A stretch of DNA of 7,649 nt from UBA6772 sp965183875 (GCA_965183875.1 CBCYMK010000035.1:1-7649), one strand, 5' to 3'. Shown: positions 1 through 6,359, numbered from the stretch's first letter. Numbers and translations: made by a program. The notes: generated from the letters alone by a model not told the origin.

Positions 1-536
1 ACACAGTAACGTGGAGGTCGTATCGTTTCAGTACCAATATTGGGGATTCTAAAACCTTTGGTTTTGAATCTTATATAGGTTGGGATGTAATAAAGACTTT
101 TTCTGATGTAGAGAATCACAAACTGAATTTATTTGTAAATACTTCCTACCAAAGAGGTACTTATGTACGCAGTGAAGAAAAGCAGATTGTAGGAAATAAA
201 GTAGAATTAAATCCAGATTTAACAGTAAAGTTTGGCTTACAATATCAGTATAAAAACCTAACTAGTTCTTTATTATTCTCTCATACCAGTGCTCAATTTT
301 CAGATGCACAAAATACAATTACACCTAGTACAAACGCATTGTTTGGTGAAATCCCTTCTTATTCAGTAATGGATTTATCTGTTAAATATATCTCTGGTGA
401 GTTAACGCTAGAGTCTGGAATAAACAATTTGCTAAACACCTCTTATTTTACACGTAGAGCTTCTGGTTATCCAGGGCCTGGTATTATCCCTTCTGATAAA
501 AGAAATTTTTATTTGAGTGTTCAAATAAAAATCTAG
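1..536 (+). CDS. TonB-dependent outer-membrane receptor, C-terminal part (FecA-like)
   Basis: This is the last 177 codons of a gene that begins before the window; the frame is open from base 3 and stops with TAG at 534-536. The translation alternates short polar and aromatic stretches as outer-membrane beta-barrel strands do. It ends with the typical receptor closing segment: INNLLNTSYFTRRASGYPGP, then IIPSDKRNFYLSVQIKI. The YFTRRA-GYPGPGI-PS block is, as I remember the family, characteristic of Bacteroidota receptors annotated as Fe(III) dicitrate transporters (FecA type). Such a barrel imports a ferric chelate using TonB-ExbBD energy. The plug domain and TonB box lie outside the window, so the substrate is an inference, supported by the iron permease downstream. 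The last residue is Ile rather than the aromatic residue common at barrel ends. The ATG at 339 is internal, not a start. Confidence 0.85.
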   Translation, partial: TVTWRSYRFSTNIGDSKTFGFESYIGWDVIKTFSDVENHKLNLFVNTSYQRGTYVRSEEKQIVGNKVELNPDLTVKFGLQYQYKNLTSSLLFSHTSAQFSDAQNTITPSTNALFGEIPSYSVMDLSVKYISGELTLESGINNLLNTSYFTRRASGYPGPGIIPSDKRNFYLSVQIKI

Positions 537-729
537 AGGTTTAAGAAATGACTATAGATTTAAGGTGTTAGAAGTTATTTTTTTTCGACCTCTTTTCTTT
601 TAGTGAATTGACGTATAAAATGTGCATTTCAAAATATTGTTTGAGCCAAATGATCAGAGGGAATTTAGTGAGTTCATTTTGGAACCCATTTTAAAGTTTA
701 TGTAGCGTTAATAAAGAAAATAAGTCTTG

Positions 730-752
730 TCCCGATAGCTATCGGGATTTTT
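730..752 (+). terminator. Palindromic repeat copy 1 with T run; probable terminator
   Basis: Bases 730-747 form the perfect palindrome TCCCGATAGCTATCGGGA, followed by TTTTT at 748-752. As RNA this gives a GC-flanked hairpin with a U tract on the + strand, as expected of an intrinsic terminator. The T run follows only in the + direction. It lies about 190 bases past the receptor stop, so it could end that transcript or insulate the permease gene. The core recurs at 5974-5991 without a T run, so this is also a member of a repeat family. Confidence 0.5.
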
Positions 753-771
753 GGTTCGTTTTGAAGTTTAT

Positions 772-788
772 ACTGAGCTTATCGAAGT
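772..788. repeat. ACTGAGCTTATCGAAGT element
   Basis: The 17-base sequence closely resembles ACTGAGCTTGTCGAAGT, which I remember as an abundant intergenic word in flavobacterial genomes. A rearranged relative with TTCGACAA and CAGACTGACA arms is present in opposite orientation at 6028-6063. Assignment to a repeat family rests on memory and on these two partial matches in the window. Confidence 0.4.
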
Positions 789-889
789 ATCAAGGCAAAA
801 ATGAACAAGCTTCCCACAAGGAGACAGCAAATAAAAGTAAACATAGAGAAGTTAATCAGTAAAAGAATTTAGTCAAAAAAACAATCAAT

Positions 890-1792
890 ATGAATCAGTT
901 TATAATTGCTTTTCGCGAATGTCTAGAAGCCGCTTTAATAGTAGGGATCATTTATACTTTTCTTTCTAAAGCCAATCTTACTGCTCAAATAAAACGCATG
1001 TGGCTCGCTGTTGCAGCTGCTGTAGTTGCTAGTATTGGTGTTGCTTTCTCTTTGGAGTCTATTAACGCTAGTATCCAAAACGAATCGATTGCCAAATTGG
1101 CGGAGTCTGTATTTATGTACATCACTGCTGGGGTGCTGTTATATGTGGTTTTCTGGTTGTCTAAATCTATGGCTTCTAAAGATGCAATAGAGAAGTTAAC
1201 AGCTTCGGCTACAGAAAGTAATAGCAAGTGGAGTATTTTCTTCTTGGTGTTTTTTGCAATCCTTAGAGAAGGATTCGAAACGGTGATGTTTCTTTTTGGT
1301 AGTAGTCTACAAGCCGGATTCTCCTATATTGGATTCTTTTCTGGTATTGCATTAGCTTCTTTAATTGGTTATTTAATTGTGGTGCAAGGAAAGCGTATCA
1401 ACCTTAAACCGTTTTTTAGTTTTACCTCTTTGTTCTTGGTTTTATTTGCGGCTGGAATGGTTGCTTATGGAACCCACGAAATGGAAGAGTTTGTAGTAAA
1501 AGGTAATCATTTAGAGGTTTTCGGACTAGAGTCGAAAACAGAAATTACCAGACCTTGGAATATTTTAGTTCCTCAAGTAGAACTGGTTGAGGGTAGTTCA
1601 GAGTTGTTCTATAATTTTAATGAGAAGAAAGGTAAGTATATCCACATCCTACACGATAAAGGAACAGTAGGTTCCTTCTTAAAAGGATTCTTTGGTTATA
1701 ACTCTAATCCGAACTGGATTGAGCTTTTTGTTTGGTTACTTACCCTAGGTTTTGGTTTAAATATCTGGAGAAGATTTTACAAGGCTGCATAG
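890..1792 (+). CDS. FTR1-family iron permease
   Basis: This 300-residue inner-membrane protein belongs to the FTR1/EfeU family, which moves iron across the cytoplasmic membrane. The family's paired RExxE motifs are both present: RECLE at residues 9-13 in the first helix and REGFE at 126-130 in the fourth. A third acidic site, GTHEMEE (194-200), matches the HE-x-x-E type motif of the family. Seven hydrophobic segments can be read near 4-24, 37-55, 73-91, 114-137, 144-166, 175-195 and 276-293, with a soluble loop of about 75 residues before the last. The first motif has Cys where REGLE has Gly. No EfeO or EfeB partner is adjacent, but the upstream gene is an outer-membrane receptor probably for ferric citrate, so a role in iron uptake is consistent. 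The start is the ATG placing RExxE at the very N terminus, as usual in the family. Confidence 0.9.
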   Translation: MNQFIIAFRECLEAALIVGIIYTFLSKANLTAQIKRMWLAVAAAVVASIGVAFSLESINASIQNESIAKLAESVFMYITAGVLLYVVFWLSKSMASKDAIEKLTASATESNSKWSIFFLVFFAILREGFETVMFLFGSSLQAGFSYIGFFSGIALASLIGYLIVVQGKRINLKPFFSFTSLFLVLFAAGMVAYGTHEMEEFVVKGNHLEVFGLESKTEITRPWNILVPQVELVEGSSELFYNFNEKKGKYIHILHDKGTVGSFLKGFFGYNSNPNWIELFVWLLTLGFGLNIWRRFYKAA

Positions 1793-1811
1793 AGATTAAG
1801 TTTCTGGAAAA

Positions 1812-1848
1812 AGTTTTGAGTTAAAAGTGATGAGTTTTAAGTTGAAAG
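1812..1848. repeat. Imperfect 16-base tandem repeat, period 21
   Basis: AGTTTTGAGTTAAAAG (1812-1827) and AGTTTTAAGTTGAAAG (1833-1848) match at 14 of 16 bases, separated by TGATG. Similar low-complexity words occur in the other spacers (for example the GATTTGAAAA words at 6190-6220), so this is probably drifting intergenic repeat DNA and not a binding site. Confidence 0.55.
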
Positions 1849-1920
1849 AGCCCCATCTAAATTATATTTTTCCTAATGATCGCCTAAAGACGGGCAGATA
1901 AGGAGAATTGAACAAGAATG

Positions 1921-1969
1921 TAAAGAGTCTTATGATTAATAATTCATAATTTTTGATAAATACTCTTTG
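1921..1969. repeat. Nested inverted repeat
   Basis: An outer arm AAAGAGT (1922-1928) pairs with ACTCTTT (1962-1968). Inside it, TTATGA (1930-1935) pairs with TCATAA (1944-1949) around an 8-base AT loop. The two stems could stack in one long hairpin with an asymmetric internal loop. It lies 140 bases before the ABC-F gene, and no T run follows it. Confidence 0.45.
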
Positions 1970-2109
1970 TTACTTACAGAAATAAAGTGGTGGTATTTTG
2001 TAATTTACATTCAAAAACTCATCAATATTAAATATAAGTCTAAACTCTAGCATCCTATCTAAATTGTTTAATTTGCGGTCGGAAAACACATCAAAAGTTA
2101 CACAGAATA

Positions 2110-3966
2110 ATGAACTATTTATCGGTACAAGATTTAGGGAAGTCCTACGGGATTCAAACGCTGTTTAAAGGATTAAACTTTGGTATCGATCAAGGTCAAA
2201 AAGTAGCTTTGGTAGCCCGTAATGGTACGGGTAAAACCACCATTCTTAGAGCTCTAGCCGATGTAGAACCAGCCGATACAGGTTTGGTGGTTTGGCGTAA
2301 AGGTTTGCGTGTTGCTTTTTTACAACAAGAATCTGATTTTGGGGATGCTAAAACGGTATTTCAGGCTATTTACGAATCCGATAACCCCTTGTTAGCGGCA
2401 ATTCAAGAGTACGAAGCTGCTATGTTAAATCCAGAAAATGCCGATACTTTCCAAACAGCATTCGATAAGATGGATCAATTACAGGCTTGGGATTACGAAG
2501 TGAAAGTAAAAACCATTCTCTCGAAATTGAAACTAGATGAGCTTAAACAGGATATCGCTCTTCTTTCTGGTGGACAAAAGAAAAGGTTGTCTCTTGCTAA
2601 GATATTAATTGAACAACCCGATTTCTTAATCCTCGATGAACCTACCAATCACTTGGATTTAGGGATGATTGAATGGTTGCAAGAGTTTTTAACCAAAGAA
2701 AACGTAACCCTATTTATGGTTACTCACGACCGTTATTTCTTAGATGCTATCTGTAACGAAATTCTTGAATTAGAAGAAGGGGATCTGTACCGATATAAAG
2801 GAAATTACACCTATTATTTAGAGAAAAAACAAGAGCGACAGTCTATAATGCAAACCAATATAGACAAGGCTAAAAACTTATATACTAAAGAACTCGAATG
2901 GATGCGTAGACAGCCAAAGGCTCGTGGTACAAAATCTAAGGCGCGAATAGAGAGTTTTTACGATGTTGAGAAATCTGCTAAAAAACGTATCAAAAACGAT
3001 AAAGTACAGCTCGAGGTGCAAATGACTCGTTTGGGTTCTAAAATTATGGAACTCCATAAAGTGTCTAAGGCATACGGAGACCTTAAAATACTCAATCAGT
3101 TTACTTATACTTTTAAGAAAAGAGACCGTATAGGGATAGTAGGAAAAAATGGGGTTGGTAAAACCACTGTTTTAAATATGCTTACTGGTTCAGAATCTAT
3201 AGATGCAGGTAAAATTGTTACAGGAGATACTGTTGTAATAGGCTACTATACCCAAAGCGGTATGAAGATGGACGAGGGGAAACGCGTAATTGAGATTATA
3301 CGCGATATTGCCGAATACATTCCTTTGGCGGGCGGTAGAAAATTGACTGCTGCACAAATGTTAGAGCGTTTCTTGTTTACCAAAGATGCTCAGTGGAAGC
3401 ATGTTAAGGTGTTGAGTGGTGGAGAGAAAAAACGTTTATACCTGCTAACCATCTTAATGAAGAATCCAAACTTCCTTATTTTAGATGAGCCTACAAACGA
3501 TTTAGATCTAATTACCCTTAAAGTTTTAGAAGATTTCTTAGACGAGTTTGAAGGTTGTATGATTACTGTTTCACACGACCGTTATTTTATGGACCGTTTA
3601 GTAGACCACCTTTTTGTTTTTGAAGGTGAAGGTCAGGTAAAAGATTTTCCAGGTAACTACACCGACTATAGAGAGAATGTAGCAGCAGATGGGAAGCTGA
3701 AAATTGATAAACCTAAATCTAAAGACCCCATAAAAGGTTCTAGTCCAGAAAAGAAAAAACTTACCTATAACGAGAAAAAAGAATACGACACCATCGAGTC
3801 GGTAATCGATAAATTGGAGCAGGAAAAGGAAGCTATAGGAGCGAAATTTAACGACCCTACTTTAGATGCCGATAAAATTAAAGAACTCGGTTTGAGGATT
3901 AAAGAGCTAGATGATGAAATTGCTTCTAAGACCGATCGTTGGATGGAACTAGCCGAATTGGTTTAA
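2110..3966 (+). CDS. uup: ABC-F family ATPase, Uup-like
   Basis: This 618-residue soluble protein has two ATP-binding cassettes in one chain and no membrane segments, the layout of ABC-F proteins that act on ribosomes. Cassette 1 has Walker A ARNGTGKTT (36-44), signature LSGGQ (152-156), Walker B FLILDEPTNHLD (172-183) and switch His206. The linker carries the conserved EWMRRQPKARGTKSKAR block (263-279). Cassette 2 has Walker A GKNGVGKTT (345-353), LSGGE (435-439), Walker B with LDEPTNDLD (458-466) and His489. A charged C-terminal tail of about 70 residues, beginning KKLTYNEKKEYD and ending in a probable coiled coil with DRWMELAELV, matches the Uup C-terminal domain, which favours Uup over EttA or antibiotic-resistance types. 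The first Walker A has Ala36 in place of the usual Gly, which I recall as common in related flavobacterial proteins. The next gene starts 9 bases after the stop, so the two are probably cotranscribed. Confidence 0.92.
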   Translation: MNYLSVQDLGKSYGIQTLFKGLNFGIDQGQKVALVARNGTGKTTILRALADVEPADTGLVVWRKGLRVAFLQQESDFGDAKTVFQAIYESDNPLLAAIQEYEAAMLNPENADTFQTAFDKMDQLQAWDYEVKVKTILSKLKLDELKQDIALLSGGQKKRLSLAKILIEQPDFLILDEPTNHLDLGMIEWLQEFLTKENVTLFMVTHDRYFLDAICNEILELEEGDLYRYKGNYTYYLEKKQERQSIMQTNIDKAKNLYTKELEWMRRQPKARGTKSKARIESFYDVEKSAKKRIKNDKVQLEVQMTRLGSKIMELHKVSKAYGDLKILNQFTYTFKKRDRIGIVGKNGVGKTTVLNMLTGSESIDAGKIVTGDTVVIGYYTQSGMKMDEGKRVIEIIRDIAEYIPLAGGRKLTAAQMLERFLFTKDAQWKHVKVLSGGEKKRLYLLTILMKNPNFLILDEPTNDLDLITLKVLEDFLDEFEGCMITVSHDRYFMDRLVDHLFVFEGEGQVKDFPGNYTDYRENVAADGKLKIDKPKSKDPIKGSSPEKKKLTYNEKKEYDTIESVIDKLEQEKEAIGAKFNDPTLDADKIKELGLRIKELDDEIASKTDRWMELAELV

Positions 3967-3975
3967 TAATCTAGT

Positions 3976-4596
3976 ATGGTCGCAGATTTTCTATTTCAAA
4001 TAAAAACCTACCTAATTTATAGGTATAAGTCAGTAAATGCTCATGGTTTACATTCTCCATTTTTATTTGATTTTTATAATGAAGTGATTTCTCCACAAAA
4101 AGAATTCTATTTCTTTAAACGATTTAGACCGCTTTTAACGAAATATAAAAAAAGTATTTCTACAGAAAATGCACTTTTTTTATTCCGATGGGCTGCCTTT
4201 TATAAACCCAATTCTGTTTGTTTAAGAAATGCGAATTTTCCGGTAGCCCTAGCTTTAGCAATTCCTTCAAAAACCAAAGATTTAAGTGTAGAGAAGCTAA
4301 GAGATTATTCTGAAACTGAATTATCTATTTTGTCTAGCCTAGGGATCTTAGTACAAGAAAATTTACATTCCGATTTATGTTACTACGACAAAATTGATGC
4401 AGAGATATTTAATGAATTACACAATTCTAAATGTCTGATAATCTCCAAACCCCATGCTTCTAAATCGAAGCACAATTTATGGGTTACCTTGTGTGATTCA
4501 AAATCTGTTTCTATATCAATAGATTTATACCAATTTGGTATATTGCTAATCGATAAAAATCAAGCCAAGCAACATTTCGTTGTTAAATTAAGTTGA
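3976..4596 (+). CDS. Diverged SAM methyltransferase-like protein, probably without SAM site
   Basis: This 206-residue protein matches, at both ends, a Bacteroidota family usually annotated as class I SAM-dependent (O-)methyltransferase of about 240-260 residues. The N-terminal hallmark is AHGLHSPF (22-29) followed by DFYNEVI; the C-terminal hallmark is SISIDLYQFGILL (179-191) and KNQAKQHFVVKL. The middle is short and altered. Where relatives have a glycine-rich LELGTSLG-type SAM loop after FxP, this protein reads KPNSVCLRNANFPVALALA (77-95), with no glycine. The later DFVFFDGNH-type motif appears as DLCYYDK (133-139), and the FDD motif as ISKPH (156-160). It is therefore probably not an active SAM enzyme, although the frame is intact. 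It starts 9 bases after the ABC-F stop, arguing for cotranscription. The function is unknown; the family comparison is from memory. Confidence 0.6.
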   Translation: MVADFLFQIKTYLIYRYKSVNAHGLHSPFLFDFYNEVISPQKEFYFFKRFRPLLTKYKKSISTENALFLFRWAAFYKPNSVCLRNANFPVALALAIPSKTKDLSVEKLRDYSETELSILSSLGILVQENLHSDLCYYDKIDAEIFNELHNSKCLIISKPHASKSKHNLWVTLCDSKSVSISIDLYQFGILLIDKNQAKQHFVVKLS

Positions 4597-4615
4597 ATCT
4601 TTAAAGTTAAAGATT
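4596..4615 (+). other. Perfect 8-bp hairpin at the stop codon
   Basis: AATCTTTA (4596-4603) and TAAAGATT (4608-4615) form a perfect stem around the loop AAGT, starting on the last base of the TGA stop of the methyltransferase-like gene. The stem is AT-rich and is followed by GAAAATTATT, not a T run, so I do not call it an intrinsic terminator. It could protect the 3' end of the transcript or be chance. Confidence 0.4.
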
Positions 4616-4692
4616 GAAAATTATTGGTAGTTTAGAGAATCATAATACAAGATTTTTATTATACCTATTACCTAATACTTAACACATATTTC

Positions 4693-5400
4693 ATGTCAAA
4701 TTCCATCATTAATATTAAGGGCTTAACAAGAGAATTTTCGGTAGGTGCAGAGTTGGTAAAAGCGCTCAAAGGTATAGATGTATCCATTAATAAAAATGAG
4801 TACGTTGCTATGATGGGACCTTCGGGCTCTGGGAAATCAACTTTGATGAATTTACTAGGTTGTTTAGATACTCCTACATCGGGAGAATATTCTCTAAATG
4901 GTACTGACGTAAGCTCTTTAAATGACAATTCTCTTGCTGAGATAAGAAATAAAGAAATAGGATTTATTTTTCAAACTTTTAATCTTTTACCCCGTTTAAC
5001 AGCTCTAGAGAATGTGGCTTTACCTCTGGTTTATGCTGGTTATTCAACAGAAGAAAGAAATGAAAAAGCTGCGGAAGTTTTATCGAAAGTAGGTTTAGCA
5101 GACCGAATGGATCATAGGCCAAATCAGCTCTCGGGAGGGCAAAGACAACGAGTTGCTGTTGCTAGAGCTTTAGTGAATAAGCCGTCTATTATATTAGCTG
5201 ATGAGCCTACGGGGAATTTAGATTCTAAAACATCGCTCGATATTATGCGTCTTTTTGAAGAAATTCATCAAATGGGAAATACCTTAATTGTGGTTACCCA
5301 CGAAGAGGAAGTTGCTGCACATGCACATAGAATATTGCGTTTAAGAGACGGTTTAGTAGAGACCGACTTGAAAAATGAGCATATCGTAAAACTGAACTAA
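4693..5400 (+). CDS. ABC transporter ATP-binding protein, LolD/MacB/FtsE type
   Basis: This 235-residue ATPase is a single ABC cassette of the LolD-MacB-FtsE group and close to LolD in length. Motifs in order are Walker A GPSGSGKST (42-50), Q-loop FQTFNLLP with Gln94, signature LSGGQ (146-150), Walker B IILADEPTGNLDS (166-178) and switch His203 in VVTHEEE. The DEPTGNLDS and NLLPRLTALENV wording is typical of this group, whose members power lipoprotein release or mechanotransmission rather than ordinary solute import. No permease or membrane-fusion gene lies in the window, so the partner is unknown and I give no gene symbol. It starts 96 bases after the previous gene, and the next gene begins 3 bases after its stop. 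I see no Shine-Dalgarno site and no clear promoter in the AT-rich 96-base gap. Confidence 0.93.
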   Translation: MSNSIINIKGLTREFSVGAELVKALKGIDVSINKNEYVAMMGPSGSGKSTLMNLLGCLDTPTSGEYSLNGTDVSSLNDNSLAEIRNKEIGFIFQTFNLLPRLTALENVALPLVYAGYSTEERNEKAAEVLSKVGLADRMDHRPNQLSGGQRQRVAVARALVNKPSIILADEPTGNLDSKTSLDIMRLFEEIHQMGNTLIVVTHEEEVAAHAHRILRLRDGLVETDLKNEHIVKLN

Positions 5401-5403
5401 AAT

Positions 5404-5955
5404 ATGAAAGTATATACTAAGACAGGAGATAAAGGTGAAACCTCACTTTTTGGTGGGACCAGAGTTTCGAAAGGAAATTTAAGGATCCATGCTTATGGAA
5501 CTGTAGATGAGTTGAATTCTTATATAGGGCTATTACGCGATTTAGGTTCTGTAGCCAGTAGGGCAGAAGAACTCATAAAGGTACAAGACAGACTTTTTAC
5601 TATAGGAGCTATTTTAGCTACAGAGAGTGATTCTGCTAAAAAGAGAATTCCACTTATCTCCCAAGCCGATATAGAATATTTAGAAAATGCGATTGATACT
5701 ATGGAAAGTACTCTAGAGCCAATAAAGACTTTTGTGCTGCCCGGTGGACACCCTACAGTGTCGTATTGTCATATTGCTCGATGTGTATGTCGTAGAGCAG
5801 AACGCTTAACTGTAGAGTTAGCCGAAGAACACGATGTAGAACTATTAGCCATTCAGTATTTAAATCGCTTGTCTGATTATTTATTTGTGCTGTCTAGGTT
5901 TTTTACAAAAACTCTAAATGCTACCGAAGTTCCTTGGGAACCAAAGAAGAGGTAA
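5404..5955 (+). CDS. Cob(I)alamin adenosyltransferase, PduO type
   Basis: This 183-residue cytoplasmic enzyme transfers the adenosyl group from ATP to cob(I)alamin (or cobyrinate a,c-diamide) to make adenosylcobalamin. Family motifs are complete: the ATP-binding N terminus YTKTGDKGETSLFGG (4-18), YGTVDELNS (31-39), the conserved helix HIARCVCRRAER (123-134) preceded by FVLPGG (110-115), and YLNRLSDYLF (152-161). Its length is normal for the PduO/MMAB family. In this phylum the product would serve enzymes such as methylmalonyl-CoA mutase or class II ribonucleotide reductase; none is nearby, so the user is unknown. The ATG lies 3 bases after the ABC ATPase stop, which makes translational coupling with that gene very likely. 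A palindromic repeat sits 18 bases after the stop codon. Confidence 0.94.
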   Translation: MKVYTKTGDKGETSLFGGTRVSKGNLRIHAYGTVDELNSYIGLLRDLGSVASRAEELIKVQDRLFTIGAILATESDSAKKRIPLISQADIEYLENAIDTMESTLEPIKTFVLPGGHPTVSYCHIARCVCRRAERLTVELAEEHDVELLAIQYLNRLSDYLFVLSRFFTKTLNATEVPWEPKKR

Positions 5956-5973
5956 GTTGAGGTTGATTTGAAG

Positions 5974-5991
5974 TCCCGATAGCTATCGGGA
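5974..5991. repeat. Palindromic repeat copy 2
   Basis: TCCCGATAGCTATCGGGA is a perfect 18-bp palindrome. Together with one base on each side it is identical over 20 bases to 729-748. It starts 18 bases after the stop of the cobalamin adenosyltransferase gene. No T run follows on either strand, so unlike copy 1 it does not look like a simple intrinsic terminator; it may act as a 3' stabilising hairpin or be only a dispersed repeat. Confidence 0.75.
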
Positions 5992-6024
5992 TGAAAATTT
6001 GAAGATTTGAAAATTGTTGGGTGG

Positions 6025-6063
6025 GTCTTCGACAATACCGATTGCTATCGGTACAGACTGACA
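6025..6063. repeat. Composite repeat: palindrome inside a TTCGACAA...CAGACTGACA element
   Basis: The near-perfect palindrome TACCGATTGCTATCGGTA (6036-6053, one mismatched pair) shares its CCGAT...ATCGG layout with the two CCCGATAGCTATCGGG copies. It is flanked by TTCGACAA and CAGACTGACA. As I recall, these are the two arms of a common flavobacterial repeat in which they are joined by only a few bases (GCT). GTCT (6025-6028) and AGAC (6055-6058) can pair outside the palindrome. Confidence 0.5.
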
Positions 6064-6096
6064 TAAGTAGTTTTTGAATTTTATTTCTAAGTTTTG

Positions 6097-6116
6097 TGCT
6101 TCGAGAAACCTCAGCA
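6097..6116 (+). other. Bulged hairpin, TTCGA...CTCAG-like remnant
   Basis: TGCT/AGCA and GAG/CTC pair around the loop AAAC, with a TC bulge on the left arm. The sequence also resembles a decayed TTCGAnAAnCTCAG repeat arm. The role is unknown. Confidence 0.35.
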
Positions 6117-6329
6117 GGACAAAATATAGTTTTGAGCTATAAGGGAGGAGTTGTCAAAATGGTCTTTGTGTCAAATGAGTCGTTAAAGACAAGGTTTGAA
6201 AATGATTTGATGATTTGAAAAATACTAGATACTAACGACCAGATACCATCTACTAAAAATTTTACATTCAGGCTCCTGTATTCTTCTTTACCTCCTTAAC
6301 TCCTCTATCTACTTATTTTAAATAATAAC

Positions 6330-6359
6330 TTGCTCAGTTTGTGAAATAAATTATATTTG
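6330..6359 (+). promoter_or_regulatory. Bacteroidota-type promoter of the DUF2795 gene
   Basis: TTG at 6330-6332 and TATATTTG at 6352-6359 are separated by 19 bases. This fits the known Bacteroidota housekeeping promoter (TTG, 17-23 bases, TAnnTTTG). Transcription would start several bases after 6359 and leave a leader of roughly 15-20 bases before the ATG at 6384. This placement also argues against the upstream TTG codon at 6357, which lies inside the -7 element, as the start. Confidence 0.75.

Larger units (their letters stand above)
537..889. other. Gene-free spacer between receptor and iron permease
   Basis: I see no credible gene in these 353 bases. They hold a perfect 18-bp palindrome (730-747) followed by a T run, and an ACTGAGCTTATCGAAGT element at 772-788 resembling a dispersed flavobacterial repeat. 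A near-repeat, TTTTAAAGTTTATG / TTTTGAAGTTTATA, flanks the palindrome on both sides. A 23-codon ORF (801-872) rich in Lys and Arg ends 17 bases before the permease start, but nothing supports it. I found no exact TAnnTTTG promoter element and no recognisable Fur box, although iron control of the next gene would be expected. Confidence 0.6.
1793..2109. other. Gene-free spacer before ABC-F gene
   Basis: No gene is visible in these 317 bases. They contain an imperfect tandem repeat at 1812-1848 and a nested inverted repeat at 1921-1969. A short GCC/GGC pairing lies in the CGCCTAAAGACGGGC stretch near 1880-1896. The sequence TTTAATTTGC (2067-2076), about 35 bases before the ABC-F start, is one base short of a TAnnTTTG element and is the best promoter candidate I can offer, weakly. 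No terminator with a clear T run follows the permease. Confidence 0.5.
5956..6329. other. Gene-free, repeat- and hairpin-rich spacer
   Basis: No coding frame is convincing here on either strand. From left to right it holds palindromic repeat copy 2 (5974-5991), a composite repeat with a second palindrome (6025-6063), and hairpins at 6097-6116, 6125-6141 and 6162-6190. GATTTGAAAA-type words follow near 6197-6220, then a direct repeat of AGATAC near 6225-6247, and a pyrimidine-rich tract (about 6271-6313) of CCT-like words. This is typical of drifting flavobacterial intergenic DNA, but the density of inverted repeats between 5974 and 6190 is high enough that a structured transcript should be considered. 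Confidence 0.6.

Noticed and set aside
801..872. 23-codon basic ORF before the FTR1 gene
   Set aside because: It is too short, has no family resemblance and no positioned ribosome site; the AAGGAG at 818-823 is inside it and not before a start.
985..1227. Minus-strand open frame of 80 codons
   Set aside because: It lies wholly inside the FTR1 gene on the other strand, has no recognisable motif and no promoter, and the sense frame is clearly the real protein.
4668..4928. Minus-strand open frame of 86 codons
   Set aside because: It overlaps the start and Walker A of the ABC ATPase gene antisense; the apparent protein is a by-product of that coding sequence.
6127..6134. TAGTTTTG as a promoter -7 element
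   Set aside because: It fits TAnnTTTG, but the nearest upstream TTG is 30 bases away, no gene follows within 240 bases, and it overlaps a hairpin.
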